Of a stretch of DNA of 43,337 nt, positions 8,793-17,253 are shown in pieces. This stretch comes from Oscillospiraceae bacterium (GTDB taxonomy: Bacteria > Bacillota > Clostridia > Oscillospirales > CAG-272). Numbering within the stretch: position 1 is the stretch's first letter; each line of letters starts with the position of its first letter. The DNA lies in NCBI GenBank assembly GCA_015065365.1, contig SVQL01000004.1:1-43337 (forward strand), written 5' to 3'. Under the pieces are notes generated by a model that worked only from the letters and a program-made list of their open reading frames with translations, made no database searches and was not told the origin of the DNA. Both the position numbers and the translations under genes were made by a program.

Positions 8793-10154
8793 TTAAAACT
8801 TAAAATACTCTTTTGCATTGGTATAGCAAATGCCCGTAACGATTTCCTTAAGAGTATCGTAATCCTCGGGATATTCGCCGTCTGTTACCCAAGTACCGAT
8901 AATGTCGCAGAGAATTCGTCTGAAATACTCATGACGGGGATAGGAAACGAAGCTTCTGCTATCGGTAAGCATTCCGATAAAGCAGGAGAGCGTACCGAGA
9001 TTTGCAAGCGTCTTCATTTGCTCAACCATTCCGTCGCGCTGATCGTTGAACCACCAGCCGCTTCCAAATTGCATTTTGCCTACCGACGGGCCCTTTTGGA
9101 AGTTTCCTATCATAGTTCCGAGAACGTAGTTGTCTTTGGGGTTAAGGGTATAGAGAATGGTTTTGGGAAGGTATCCATTAGTTTCAAGGTTGTTAAGAAA
9201 CGCGGAAAGCTTTTCTGCGATGCACAGGTCGTTTATAGAGTCAAAGCCCGTATCGGGACCAAGCCTTTTGAACATAGGAGTGTTGTTATTGCGAAGTGCT
9301 CCGATATGAAGCTGCATAGCCCAATCAAGGCGAGCGTATTCCTTAGCGCATACCTCAAGCATTGCGGTTTTGAACACGTCTATTTGCTCTTGCGTAAGCT
9401 CCGCACCGGACATACGAAGCTCAAATACCTTTGCGGCGTCTCCCTGAGCAAAAGGAATATATTCGAGTGCATGGTCGGAAAGTCGGCAGCCGTAACTGTT
9501 AAAGAATTCAATTCTGTCCTTTATCCAAGCAACAAGCTCAGCGTAGCTGTTAACACCGATATTTTTTATATAAGGTATAAACGTGTCCTTACCTATTTCG
9601 ACAGCCTTGTCGGGACGGAAGGTAGGAAGAACCTTAACTTTAAAATTCTTTAGCTGCTTGTGGTATTCAAGAGTATCGGCAGGGTCGTCTGTTGTACACA
9701 CGACTTCAACGTTTGAACGCTTAATAAGCTCCTGCGCTCTGTAATCCTCACGCGCAAGCTTTTCGTTACAGATGTTCCAAATTTCCTCGCAAGTGTTCTC
9801 GTCAAGTGCAACGTCAATATCAAAATATCTCTTAAGCTCAAGGTGTGTCCAGTGATAAATGGGGTTACCTATAAGGCGGGGCATGGTCTTTGCAAACTGC
9901 TTGAATTTTTCGTAATCATCGGCATTACCGGTTATGTATTCCTCGTCAATGCCGTTTGTACGAAGCTGACGCCATTTGTAGTGATCTCCGCCAAGGAACA
10001 GATCAAATGCATTACGAAATTGATAATTCTGTGCTATCTGCGCGGGAGAAAGGTGACAGTGATAGTCGATTATCGGCAAATCCTTTACGTAGCCGTAAAG
10101 CTTTTTAGCCGCATCTGTCTTTAACATAAAATTATCATTGACGATGTTTTTCAT
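8793..10154 (-). CDS. uxaC: glucuronate (uronate) isomerase
   Basis: LPIIDYHCHLSPAQIAQN, DPADTLEYHK, GSGWWFNDQRDGM, FIGMLTDSRSFVSYPRHEYFRRILC. Confidence 0.95.
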   Translation of the reverse strand: MKNIVNDNFMLKTDAAKKLYGYVKDLPIIDYHCHLSPAQIAQNYQFRNAFDLFLGGDHYKWRQLRTNGIDEEYITGNADDYEKFKQFAKTMPRLIGNPIYHWTHLELKRYFDIDVALDENTCEEIWNICNEKLAREDYRAQELIKRSNVEVVCTTDDPADTLEYHKQLKNFKVKVLPTFRPDKAVEIGKDTFIPYIKNIGVNSYAELVAWIKDRIEFFNSYGCRLSDHALEYIPFAQGDAAKVFELRMSGAELTQEQIDVFKTAMLEVCAKEYARLDWAMQLHIGALRNNNTPMFKRLGPDTGFDSINDLCIAEKLSAFLNNLETNGYLPKTILYTLNPKDNYVLGTMIGNFQKGPSVGKMQFGSGWWFNDQRDGMVEQMKTLANLGTLSCFIGMLTDSRSFVSYPRHEYFRRILCDIIGTWVTDGEYPEDYDTLKEIVTGICYTNAKEYFKF

Positions 10155-10340
10155 AAAATTACCTCTTTATTTGAAATTTACAGATATATTATATACCAAA
10201 AGTGCAAAATTTTCAAGAGGTTTGATAAAATAGATATGTCAAAAAAATAATTACTTAAAAATTTGATAACGTATTGAAAATTACGAAAAATAATGATATA
10301 ATAATATGGTATAGTTTTAGACATATTTGAGGTACATGGA

Positions 10341-11267
10341 ATGATTTGTAATTCAATACTTGATGCACTTGGGAACACACCTATTATAAGACTTTCACAT
10401 ATGTGTGAGGAAGACAGCGCGGAGGTCCTCGTTAAATTTGAGGGACTGAACGTTGGCGGCTCGATAAAGACGCGAACTGCTTATAATATGATATTGGATG
10501 CTGAAAAACGCAGTCTTATCAATTCCGATACTGTAATCGTTGAGCCGACCAGCGGAAATCAGGGAATAGGTCTTGCCTTGGTTGGTGCGGTAAGAGGTTA
10601 TAAGACAATAATAATCATGCCTGATTCGGTAAGTGAGGAGCGCAAAAAGCTCGTTGAGCATTACGGTGCAGAGGTCATACTTATTCACGACTCGGGAAAT
10701 ATAGGCGCGTGCATTGAGGAATGTATGCAAACGGCTTTGCGTATGCAAAGAGAAAACCCTAACGTGTTCGTTCCTCAGCAGTTTGAAAATCCCGCGAACC
10801 CCTCTATTCAAAGAGAGCAGACTGCCGTAGAAATACTCGAGCAGGTTGGAAAGCCGATACACGGATTTTGCTCGGGGATAGGAACGGGCGGAACTATTAC
10901 GGGAATCGGAGAAACCTTGAAGGCGTCAAATCCCGATATTGAGATTTGGGCAGTAGAGCCCGAGCACGCCGCGATCCTTTCGGGCGGATCTATCGGAACA
11001 CATATACAAATGGGTATCGGTGACGGACTTATACCTAAGATACTTAACGTAAATATTTACGACGATATTTGTATCGTCAAGGACGAGGAAGCGATAAGAA
11101 CGTCTAAGGAGCTTGCATCTAAAGAGGGCATTATGTGCGGAATATCGAGCGGCACCAACGTTGCCGCCGCGCTTCGCCTTGCAAAGAAGCTCGGACGCGG
11201 AAAGACGGTCGTTACTGTTCTTCCCGATACTGCCGAAAGATATTTTTCAACTCCTTTGTTTGAATAA
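10341..11267 (+). CDS. cysK: cysteine synthase family PLP-dependent protein
   Basis: LGNTPIIRL, EPTSGNQGIGLA, GIGTGGTITGIG; PLP lysine in GGSIKTRTA. Confidence 0.88.
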   Translation: MICNSILDALGNTPIIRLSHMCEEDSAEVLVKFEGLNVGGSIKTRTAYNMILDAEKRSLINSDTVIVEPTSGNQGIGLALVGAVRGYKTIIIMPDSVSEERKKLVEHYGAEVILIHDSGNIGACIEECMQTALRMQRENPNVFVPQQFENPANPSIQREQTAVEILEQVGKPIHGFCSGIGTGGTITGIGETLKASNPDIEIWAVEPEHAAILSGGSIGTHIQMGIGDGLIPKILNVNIYDDICIVKDEEAIRTSKELASKEGIMCGISSGTNVAAALRLAKKLGRGKTVVTVLPDTAERYFSTPLFE

Positions 11268-11269
11268 TC

Positions 11270-11299
11270 AAAAAGTGCCGGAAGTGTCCGGCACTTTTT
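11270..11299. terminator. bidirectional terminator between cysK and trxB
   Basis: aaaaagtgccgga-agtg-tccggcacttttt. Confidence 0.9.
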
Positions 11300-11302
11300 G
11301 AT

Positions 11303-12211
11303 TTAAAGTGAGTCAATATATCTGCAAGCGGCAAGCGCGGCAACGGCGCCGTCTGCGGTCGCAGTGGTGATCTGGCGAATTGATTTCGTGCGGCAGTCAC
11401 CGGCAACGAAAACACCTTCCGTATCGGTAAGGCACGCCTCGTCCGAAACGATATATCCGTATTCGTTAAGAGCGGTCAAATTCTTGAAAGCCTCGTTTTC
11501 GGGCGCATGACCGATAGCAACGAAAAGACCGTCAACGGGGAGAGTATAACGCTCGCCCGTCTTGGTATTGTGAAGCTTGACTCCGGTAAGAGCAGCGTCT
11601 TTTTCGAAGCCTTCAACAACGGTGTCGAATATCATTTTAACGTTTTCCTTCTTTTCAAGCGCGCGGACCATTTTAACCTCGCCCGTGAGCATGGAAAGAT
11701 TCTGAATTATAATTACCTCGCTCGACGTTTCGCTGAGCATCATTGCCTCGACCAATGCGGAGTTTCCGCCGCCAACGACTCCGACTCTGCGTCCCGAATA
11801 AAACGCTCCGTCGCATACAGCGCAGAAGGAAATTCCTTCGCCGATAAGCTCATCCTCGCCCTCAACACCGAGGTGTCTGTGGCGCGCACCGGTAGCGATG
11901 ATCACAGCGCGGGCTTCAAATTCGCCGAAGTCCGTAATTACGGTCTTGGTCGCTCCGTTATCCTTAACGCCGGTAACCTCCGCAAGCTCAATATCAGCGC
12001 CGTGAGCGGTGACCTGCTCAAGAAGTCTGTCGGCAAATTCATTTCCGCTTATCTCGGAAAATCCGGGGTAATTTTCAACCTTAGGAGAAAAGGTTATCTG
12101 TCCTCCAAACGTTTCTTTTTCTATAAGAAGAACCTTTTTCTCGGCGCGGAGCGCGTAAAGCGCCGCGGTAAGTCCCGCAGGACCTGCGCCGATAATGATT
12201 ATATCATGCAT
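11303..12211 (-). CDS. trxB: thioredoxin-disulfide reductase
   Basis: IIGAGPAGLTAALYALRA, CAVCDGAFYSG redox motif, GVFVAGDCRTKSIRQITTATADGAVAA. Confidence 0.95.
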   Translation of the reverse strand: MHDIIIIGAGPAGLTAALYALRAEKKVLLIEKETFGGQITFSPKVENYPGFSEISGNEFADRLLEQVTAHGADIELAEVTGVKDNGATKTVITDFGEFEARAVIIATGARHRHLGVEGEDELIGEGISFCAVCDGAFYSGRRVGVVGGGNSALVEAMMLSETSSEVIIIQNLSMLTGEVKMVRALEKKENVKMIFDTVVEGFEKDAALTGVKLHNTKTGERYTLPVDGLFVAIGHAPENEAFKNLTALNEYGYIVSDEACLTDTEGVFVAGDCRTKSIRQITTATADGAVAALAACRYIDSL

Positions 12212-12222
12212 ACTTGTACCTC

Positions 12223-12257
12223 CAAAAATCTGGGGTGTTGCGATTTCGCAACACCCC
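12223..12257 (-). terminator. intercistronic terminator/attenuator-like hairpin between nrdD and trxB
   Basis: Minus strand ggggtgttgcg-aaat-cgcaacacccc followed by agattttt, then directly by the trxB ribosome binding site ggagg. Confidence 0.75.
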
Positions 12258-12264
12258 GTTTTGA

Positions 12265-14640
12265 TTATGCCTTTACAGAGTCAATAAATTTGCGAATATT
12301 GGAAACGTTAACTATTTTCTCTGCTTTGCCGTCCTTGATAACTACAAGAGTGGGAGCCTGCATGATTCCGAACTGCTTTGCAGCATCAAGATCCTTGTTT
12401 GCGTATACCTTTTCGTAAACGATGCCCGCGTCGTCAAGGAACTTTTCTGCCATCTTGCAGTTAGGGCAGGTCTCGGTCTTGAAAAGGATGATCTTGTTCT
12501 CACCCTCACACTCGCAAGCAGCCTCTTCCTTTACTGTCGCGGTAGTTCTTTTCTGGAACTTCTCAACAGAAGCGGAAATATTGTAAAGCTTACGGTTCTT
12601 ATATTCCTCGGACTTACCGTCGTTCCAGTTTTGTACGGGACGGTAGTAGCCGGTAATACGGCTGTAAACCTCGGTCTTTTCTCCGCAGAGCGGGCAGGTG
12701 AACTTCTCACCGGGGATATATCCGTGTGCCTTACATACGGAGTACGTGGGCGACAGGGTGTAGTAGGGAAGCTTGTAGTTTTCAGCGATCTTGCGAACAA
12801 GATTTGCTGCGGAATCCCAAGAGGGAAGCTTTTCACCGAGGAATGCGTGGAATACGGTTCCGGAGGTGTAAAGCGTCTGAAGCTCGTCCTGAATATCAAG
12901 TGCCTCAAATATATCGTCAGTGTAACCAACGGGAAGGTGAGAGGAGTTGGTGTAGTATGGAGTCTTTCCGTTCTCGGAAGCCGTGATGATCTCGGGGAAT
13001 CTCTTAACGTCATGCTTTGCAAGACGGTAGGAGGTGGATTCAGCGGGAGTAGCTTCGAGATTGTAAAGGTCGCCGTACTTTTCCTGATAGTCAGAGAGTC
13101 TCTCTCTCATATGGTTGAGAACGTCCTTTGTAAAGTCCTGAGCCTCGGTGGTGGTAAGATCCTTTCTTATCCACTTAGCGTTAAGGCAAGCCTCGTTCAT
13201 ACCGACAAGACCGATAGTAGAGAAGTGGTTGTTGAACGTTCCAAGATATCTCTTGGTGTAGGGATACAGACCCTCGTCAAGAAGCTTGGTTATAACAGTT
13301 CTCTTTATCTTAAGGCTTCGAGCTGCAATGTCCATCTGACGGTCAAGACGCTTGTAGAAGTCTTCCTCGTTCTCAGCAAGATACGCAATTCTCGGAATAT
13401 TGATGGTAACAACACCGACAGAACCCGTGCTCTCGCCACTTCCAAAGAATCCGCCGGACTTCTTGCGAAGCTCACGGAGGTCAAGACGCAGACGGCAGCA
13501 CATACTTCTTACGTCACTGGGCTCCATATCACTGTTGATATAGTTGGAGAAGTAAGGAGTACCGTATTTAGCGGTCATTTCAAAGAGAAGCTTGTTGTTC
13601 TCGGTCTCGGACCAGTCAAAGTTAGAGGTAATGGAGTAGGTGGGGATAGGATACTGGAAGCCGCGTCCGTTAGCGTCACCCTCGATCATGGTTTCGATAA
13701 ACGCCTTGTTTATCATATCCATTTCCTTCTTACAATCCTTGTACTTGAAGTCCATTTCCTTGCCGCCAACGATAGCGTTAAGCTCAGCAAGGTCTGCAGG
13801 AACGGTCCAGTCAAGAGTGATATTGGAGAAGGGAGCCTGAGTACCCCAACGGGAGGGAGTATTTACACCGAAAATAAAGGATTCGATGCACTTCTTAACC
13901 TGATCATAGGAGAGATTGTCAACCTTAACGAACGGTGCAAGATATGTGTCAAAGGACGAGAACGCCTGCGCGCCTGCCCACTCATTCTGCATTATTCCGA
14001 GGAAGTTTACCATCTGGTTGCAAAGAGTTGCGAGGTGGCTTGCGGGAGCAGAGGTGATCTTACCCGTAACGCCGCCAAGACCCTCCTGAATGAGCTGCTT
14101 GAGCGACCAACCTGCGCAGTAGCCGGTAAGCATGGAGAGGTCGTGAATGTGAAGATCTGCGTTTCTGTGAGCGTTTGCGATCTCGTCATCGTAGATCTCG
14201 GAGAGCCAGTAGTTTGCGGTGATAGCACCGGAGTTGCTGAGGATAAGACCGCCGACGGAATACGTTACGGTGGAGTTCTCCTTAACACGCCAGTCTATGT
14301 TCTTTACGTAGCTGTCAACGATATCCTTGTAGTCAAGAATAGTTGACTTCATATTACGCATCTTTTCTCTCTGCTTACGGTAGAGAATATACGCCTTTGC
14401 AACGTCAGCATATCCTGCTTGAACGAGAGTAGACTCAACGCTGTCCTGAATATCCTCGACAGCAATCAAGCCTTCCTTTATTTTGGGCTCGAAATCAGCC
14501 GTTACCTTAAGCGCGAGGAAATCAATTATTGAGGGGTGATACTGCTTTTCTTGAGCTTCGAATGCAAGCTTGATAGCTTCGCTGATTTTCTCAAGACTAA
14601 AATCAGCGACCTTGCCGTCACGTTTTAAAACCTGATACAT
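12265..14640 (-). CDS. nrdD: anaerobic ribonucleoside-triphosphate reductase with C-terminal thioredoxin/glutaredoxin-like domain
   Basis: ATP-cone N-terminus MYQVLKRDGKVADFSLEKI, glycyl-radical region SRITGYYRPVQNWNDGK, CPLC zinc site, C-terminal KIILFKTETCPNCKMAEKFLDD; start reassigned to 14640. Confidence 0.95.
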   Translation of the reverse strand: MYQVLKRDGKVADFSLEKISEAIKLAFEAQEKQYHPSIIDFLALKVTADFEPKIKEGLIAVEDIQDSVESTLVQAGYADVAKAYILYRKQREKMRNMKSTILDYKDIVDSYVKNIDWRVKENSTVTYSVGGLILSNSGAITANYWLSEIYDDEIANAHRNADLHIHDLSMLTGYCAGWSLKQLIQEGLGGVTGKITSAPASHLATLCNQMVNFLGIMQNEWAGAQAFSSFDTYLAPFVKVDNLSYDQVKKCIESFIFGVNTPSRWGTQAPFSNITLDWTVPADLAELNAIVGGKEMDFKYKDCKKEMDMINKAFIETMIEGDANGRGFQYPIPTYSITSNFDWSETENNKLLFEMTAKYGTPYFSNYINSDMEPSDVRSMCCRLRLDLRELRKKSGGFFGSGESTGSVGVVTINIPRIAYLAENEEDFYKRLDRQMDIAARSLKIKRTVITKLLDEGLYPYTKRYLGTFNNHFSTIGLVGMNEACLNAKWIRKDLTTTEAQDFTKDVLNHMRERLSDYQEKYGDLYNLEATPAESTSYRLAKHDVKRFPEIITASENGKTPYYTNSSHLPVGYTDDIFEALDIQDELQTLYTSGTVFHAFLGEKLPSWDSAANLVRKIAENYKLPYYTLSPTYSVCKAHGYIPGEKFTCPLCGEKTEVYSRITGYYRPVQNWNDGKSEEYKNRKLYNISASVEKFQKRTTATVKEEAACECEGENKIILFKTETCPNCKMAEKFLDDAGIVYEKVYANKDLDAAKQFGIMQAPTLVVIKDGKAEKIVNVSNIRKFIDSVKA

Positions 14641-14683
14641 TTTTATTCTCCTTTTTTTCGTTATAAATTTTTCGTGCATATAT

Positions 14684-14712
14684 ATTATATGACAAAATTC
14701 CTCATTTGTCAA
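14684..14712 (-). promoter_or_regulatory. consensus sigma-A promoter of nrdD
   Basis: Minus strand TTGACA (14707-14712), 17 nt, TATAAT (14684-14689). Confidence 0.85.
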
Positions 14713-14722
14713 TTGTGAGAAA

Positions 14723-14738
14723 TCACAATATATTGTGT
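14723..14738. promoter_or_regulatory. NrdR-like box 1
   Basis: tcacaatatattgtgt, matches ACACwATATATwGTGT-type consensus. Confidence 0.8.
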
Positions 14739-14754
14739 CTCGTATTGGTTGTTA

Positions 14755-14770
14755 TCACAATATCTTGTAT
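14755..14770. promoter_or_regulatory. NrdR-like box 2
   Basis: tcacaatatcttgtat, exactly 32 bp from box 1. Confidence 0.75.
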
Positions 14771-14786
14771 ATATTTTGGAATTTTG

Positions 14787-14802
14787 GCACTATATGTAGT
14801 GG
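14787..14802. promoter_or_regulatory. NrdR-like box 3
   Basis: gcactatatgtagtgg, exactly 32 bp from box 2. Confidence 0.75.
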
Positions 14803-14826
14803 TGTGCGCGTTGATTTTCTATAAGT

Positions 14827-14874
14827 AAAAGCACAGCAGGTGATGTCAACTGCTGTGCTTTTTGTATTGCCAAA
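14827..14874 (-). terminator. terminator downstream of the O-antigen-ligase-like gene
   Basis: aaaagcacagca...tgctgtgcttttt stem. Confidence 0.8.
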
Positions 14875-14879
14875 TATAT

Positions 14880-16298
14880 TTAAGATTTTTTTCGTGCAAA
14901 ATTTCCAAAACAGGTGTCCGTATCAATAAGAGAGAACATAATTACCGTTATGAGGGAATATGGTAACGGACAGAAAAGTCCGGGATTTACAAGTGACATA
15001 AGCAATATTCCTATGTAGATCATAGCAACGGTACATGCGATAAGCTTGTCATCTCTCATAAATTGAATCGTAATAGCGTGACCGCGAAGGAAAAGCTGAT
15101 ACGTATACGCGAGTATTCCAACAATACCCATACTTCCAAATATCTGAGGTATAAGCATGTGATACCATGGCATAGCTCCTTTTACGGGACTATATAGATC
15201 GGTATTTCCGGTATGACCGAGACCGTGACCGAATATGGGATTTTGCTTAAATCCGTCAATTGCTCTGCCAATAAGCCCACTGCGAGCCTCGTCTGTTGAG
15301 ATCAAATTATCAAACGTATGATTTGTTGCAAATAAAAGTATTTTTTCACCCCAAATCACCGCAACGATAATTACGGCAACAGTAAATCCAACGTAAAACC
15401 AACGGCGTTTTTTGTCAAAAACTGAAAAAATAATTAGGCAAATGAAAAATTCAATGATTCCAAATACGAATCCTCCGCGCGAGCCTGTCATTACTATTGT
15501 TGTAGGAATTAAAAGTGCGGCGAGCACGTGAATGATTTTAAAACGTTTTTTAGCAATGAAATAGAAGGGGCAGGGCATAGCAAACATAAGAATAGTGCTG
15601 AGGTTGTTTGATGATTGAAAGTCCGGCAGAGTCTTTTTTTCAAGCATTACGGCACGCTCCTTGTACAGTATGACCGCAACCATAACTACCGCAAGCATTC
15701 CCATTATGTAAAGCATGGTGATGAATTTCTCGCGCACATCGTAGTCTCGCGGAGCGCACATTTGTGATTTTAAGAGGATGTATGCAACTACCATTCCTAA
15801 GCCGAGAAAGATCATATAATATAATGTAACTCCGCGGAAGTAGTCAGCCTTAGATATAGTTCCTATACCGCCAACCAAAACAGCGACTGATACTGCAATA
15901 AGCCCGGGAAAGGTGGAACCGATACGGATTTTTTTGTGATATACAATGAAATGAAATAATAAGCCAAAAATAGCGGGAGCCGCCATCCATGCAAATTTTA
16001 TAAACGTATCAAACGAGTTATAGCATTTTGTTACGAATACGCAAAGAAGCAAAAACGGTAAGGTGGTTGCGAGAATATCTTCGCAAAAAACGAGAGCTAT
16101 CGAAATAATGCCTACGAAAATTATTGCTCCTTTTACCTCCCAATCACATATTGTGATCACGGCGGATACGCAAAAGAGAAACGCAAAAAAATATGGAGAG
16201 AGGAATATTTTATTTCCCATACGCCCCATTCTATTCAAAAACGTATCGCGTTCACTTATTGTATTCGAGTTATTAGATAAAGACATATTGTTCTCCAA
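14880..16298 (-). CDS. O-antigen ligase (WaaL/RfaL) family multi-pass membrane protein
   Basis: About ten hydrophobic segments; MTGSRGGFVFGIIEF and DGFKQNPIFGHGLGHTGN motifs typical of the O-antigen ligase family. Confidence 0.8.
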   Translation of the reverse strand: MENNMSLSNNSNTISERDTFLNRMGRMGNKIFLSPYFFAFLFCVSAVITICDWEVKGAIIFVGIISIALVFCEDILATTLPFLLLCVFVTKCYNSFDTFIKFAWMAAPAIFGLLFHFIVYHKKIRIGSTFPGLIAVSVAVLVGGIGTISKADYFRGVTLYYMIFLGLGMVVAYILLKSQMCAPRDYDVREKFITMLYIMGMLAVVMVAVILYKERAVMLEKKTLPDFQSSNNLSTILMFAMPCPFYFIAKKRFKIIHVLAALLIPTTIVMTGSRGGFVFGIIEFFICLIIFSVFDKKRRWFYVGFTVAVIIVAVIWGEKILLFATNHTFDNLISTDEARSGLIGRAIDGFKQNPIFGHGLGHTGNTDLYSPVKGAMPWYHMLIPQIFGSMGIVGILAYTYQLFLRGHAITIQFMRDDKLIACTVAMIYIGILLMSLVNPGLFCPLPYSLITVIMFSLIDTDTCFGNFARKKS

Positions 16299-16363
16299 GA
16301 TGAATTTATTGAAAGATATGCGTCCTTAATAGTATATCATAAACCGACGTGTATTTCAAGTTA

Positions 16364-16410
16364 ATTTAAAATTATTTATATCCGCGATTTAAAATTATTT
16401 ATATTCCGCG
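16364..16410. repeat. short tandem duplication, 2 copies of atttaaaattatttatat(t)ccgcg
   Basis: Copy 1 16364-16386, copy 2 16387-16410; one inserted t. Confidence 0.9.
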
Positions 16411-17088
16411 AAGCTCTGCGTTCTTTACGTAGGGTTTTACTGCACTAAGCATATCGTGCATTGTTTCTTCGGAATGCGCGGAATACTCGGGGCATATAAG
16501 ATCTCCCGAATCCTTGAAGGACTGTAAATAGTAATTTTGTGCGCCAGAAATAAGCCTTCCGATTGAAGCCATATCGTCGAGCGAATGTAGCTCCTTGACA
16601 ACTGTGGTTCGGAATTCGTACGATACACCGCAATTCATAATAAAGTCAATACTTTTCTTAATTGTATCAAAATCAAGATCTGTGCCTGCGGTAAGTGGAT
16701 ATTTTTCGGGGGCGTTTTTAATATCCATGGCGATGTGATCGACGAGCCCAAGCTCTACGATCTCGCGAAGAAGCTTGGGGCGTGAGCCGTTAGTATCAAG
16801 CTTTATTGCAAATCCCAGTGCATGGATTTTTTCCATGAAGGGAATAATATCATGTTGAAGCAACGGCTCACCGCCTGTTATGCACACACCGTCTAAAACG
16901 CCTACGCGCTTTTCTAAAAACTTGAAAAACTCCTCCTCTGATATATCGGTTACATCATTGGGCGAAAGGACGAGAGATGCGTTGTGACAGAAGGGACAGC
17001 GAAAGTTACATCCACCCGTGAAAAGCGTGCATGCGACCTTGCCGGGATAGTCAAGCAGAGTTGTTTTTTGAAGTCCTTTGATTTGCAT
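16399..17088 (-). CDS. nrdG: anaerobic ribonucleoside-triphosphate reductase activating protein (radical SAM)
   Basis: KTTLLDYPGKVACTLFTGGCNFRCPFCHN (CxxxCxxC), GVCITGGEPLLQ, HIAMDIKNAPEKY. Confidence 0.9.
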   Translation of the reverse strand: MQIKGLQKTTLLDYPGKVACTLFTGGCNFRCPFCHNASLVLSPNDVTDISEEEFFKFLEKRVGVLDGVCITGGEPLLQHDIIPFMEKIHALGFAIKLDTNGSRPKLLREIVELGLVDHIAMDIKNAPEKYPLTAGTDLDFDTIKKSIDFIMNCGVSYEFRTTVVKELHSLDDMASIGRLISGAQNYYLQSFKDSGDLICPEYSAHSEETMHDMLSAVKPYVKNAELRGI

Positions 17089-17191
17089 ATAACACTCCTT
17101 AAAAGGAAATTTTTTGTCAAAAAGTTAACGTGATTGTCACTTTTTGCTTTACTGTAGAAAAAAGATAAAAGAATTTCGTTGATTGAGTCAA

Positions 17192-17220
17192 TTGAAATAA
17201 AATTTTAAAAATGTTAAAAT
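17192..17220 (+). promoter_or_regulatory. sigma-A type promoter for the Na/Pi cotransporter gene
   Basis: TTGAAA (17192-17197), 17 nt, TAAAAT (17215-17220). Confidence 0.55.
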
Positions 17221-17253
17221 AAATTAGGATACTTAACAGCAAAGGAGAAGAAA

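Noticed and set aside
8769-9653. 294-aa plus-strand ORF antisense to uxaC
   Set aside because: Starts within the terminator and runs antisense through uxaC; no recognisable domain.
11507-12418. 303-aa plus-strand ORF antisense to trxB
   Set aside because: Opposite strand of a strongly supported trxB; no family motif, no ribosome binding site noted.
12631-14346. 571-aa plus-strand ORF antisense to nrdD
   Set aside because: Fully overlaps a clearly conserved nrdD in the opposite frame; low-complexity translation with no recognisable domain; typical antisense open frame caused by codon usage.
17179-17193. Canonical FNR box upstream of the Na/Pi cotransporter
   Set aside because: TTGATTGAGTCAA lacks the ATCAA right half-site at correct spacing; kept only as a weak palindrome.
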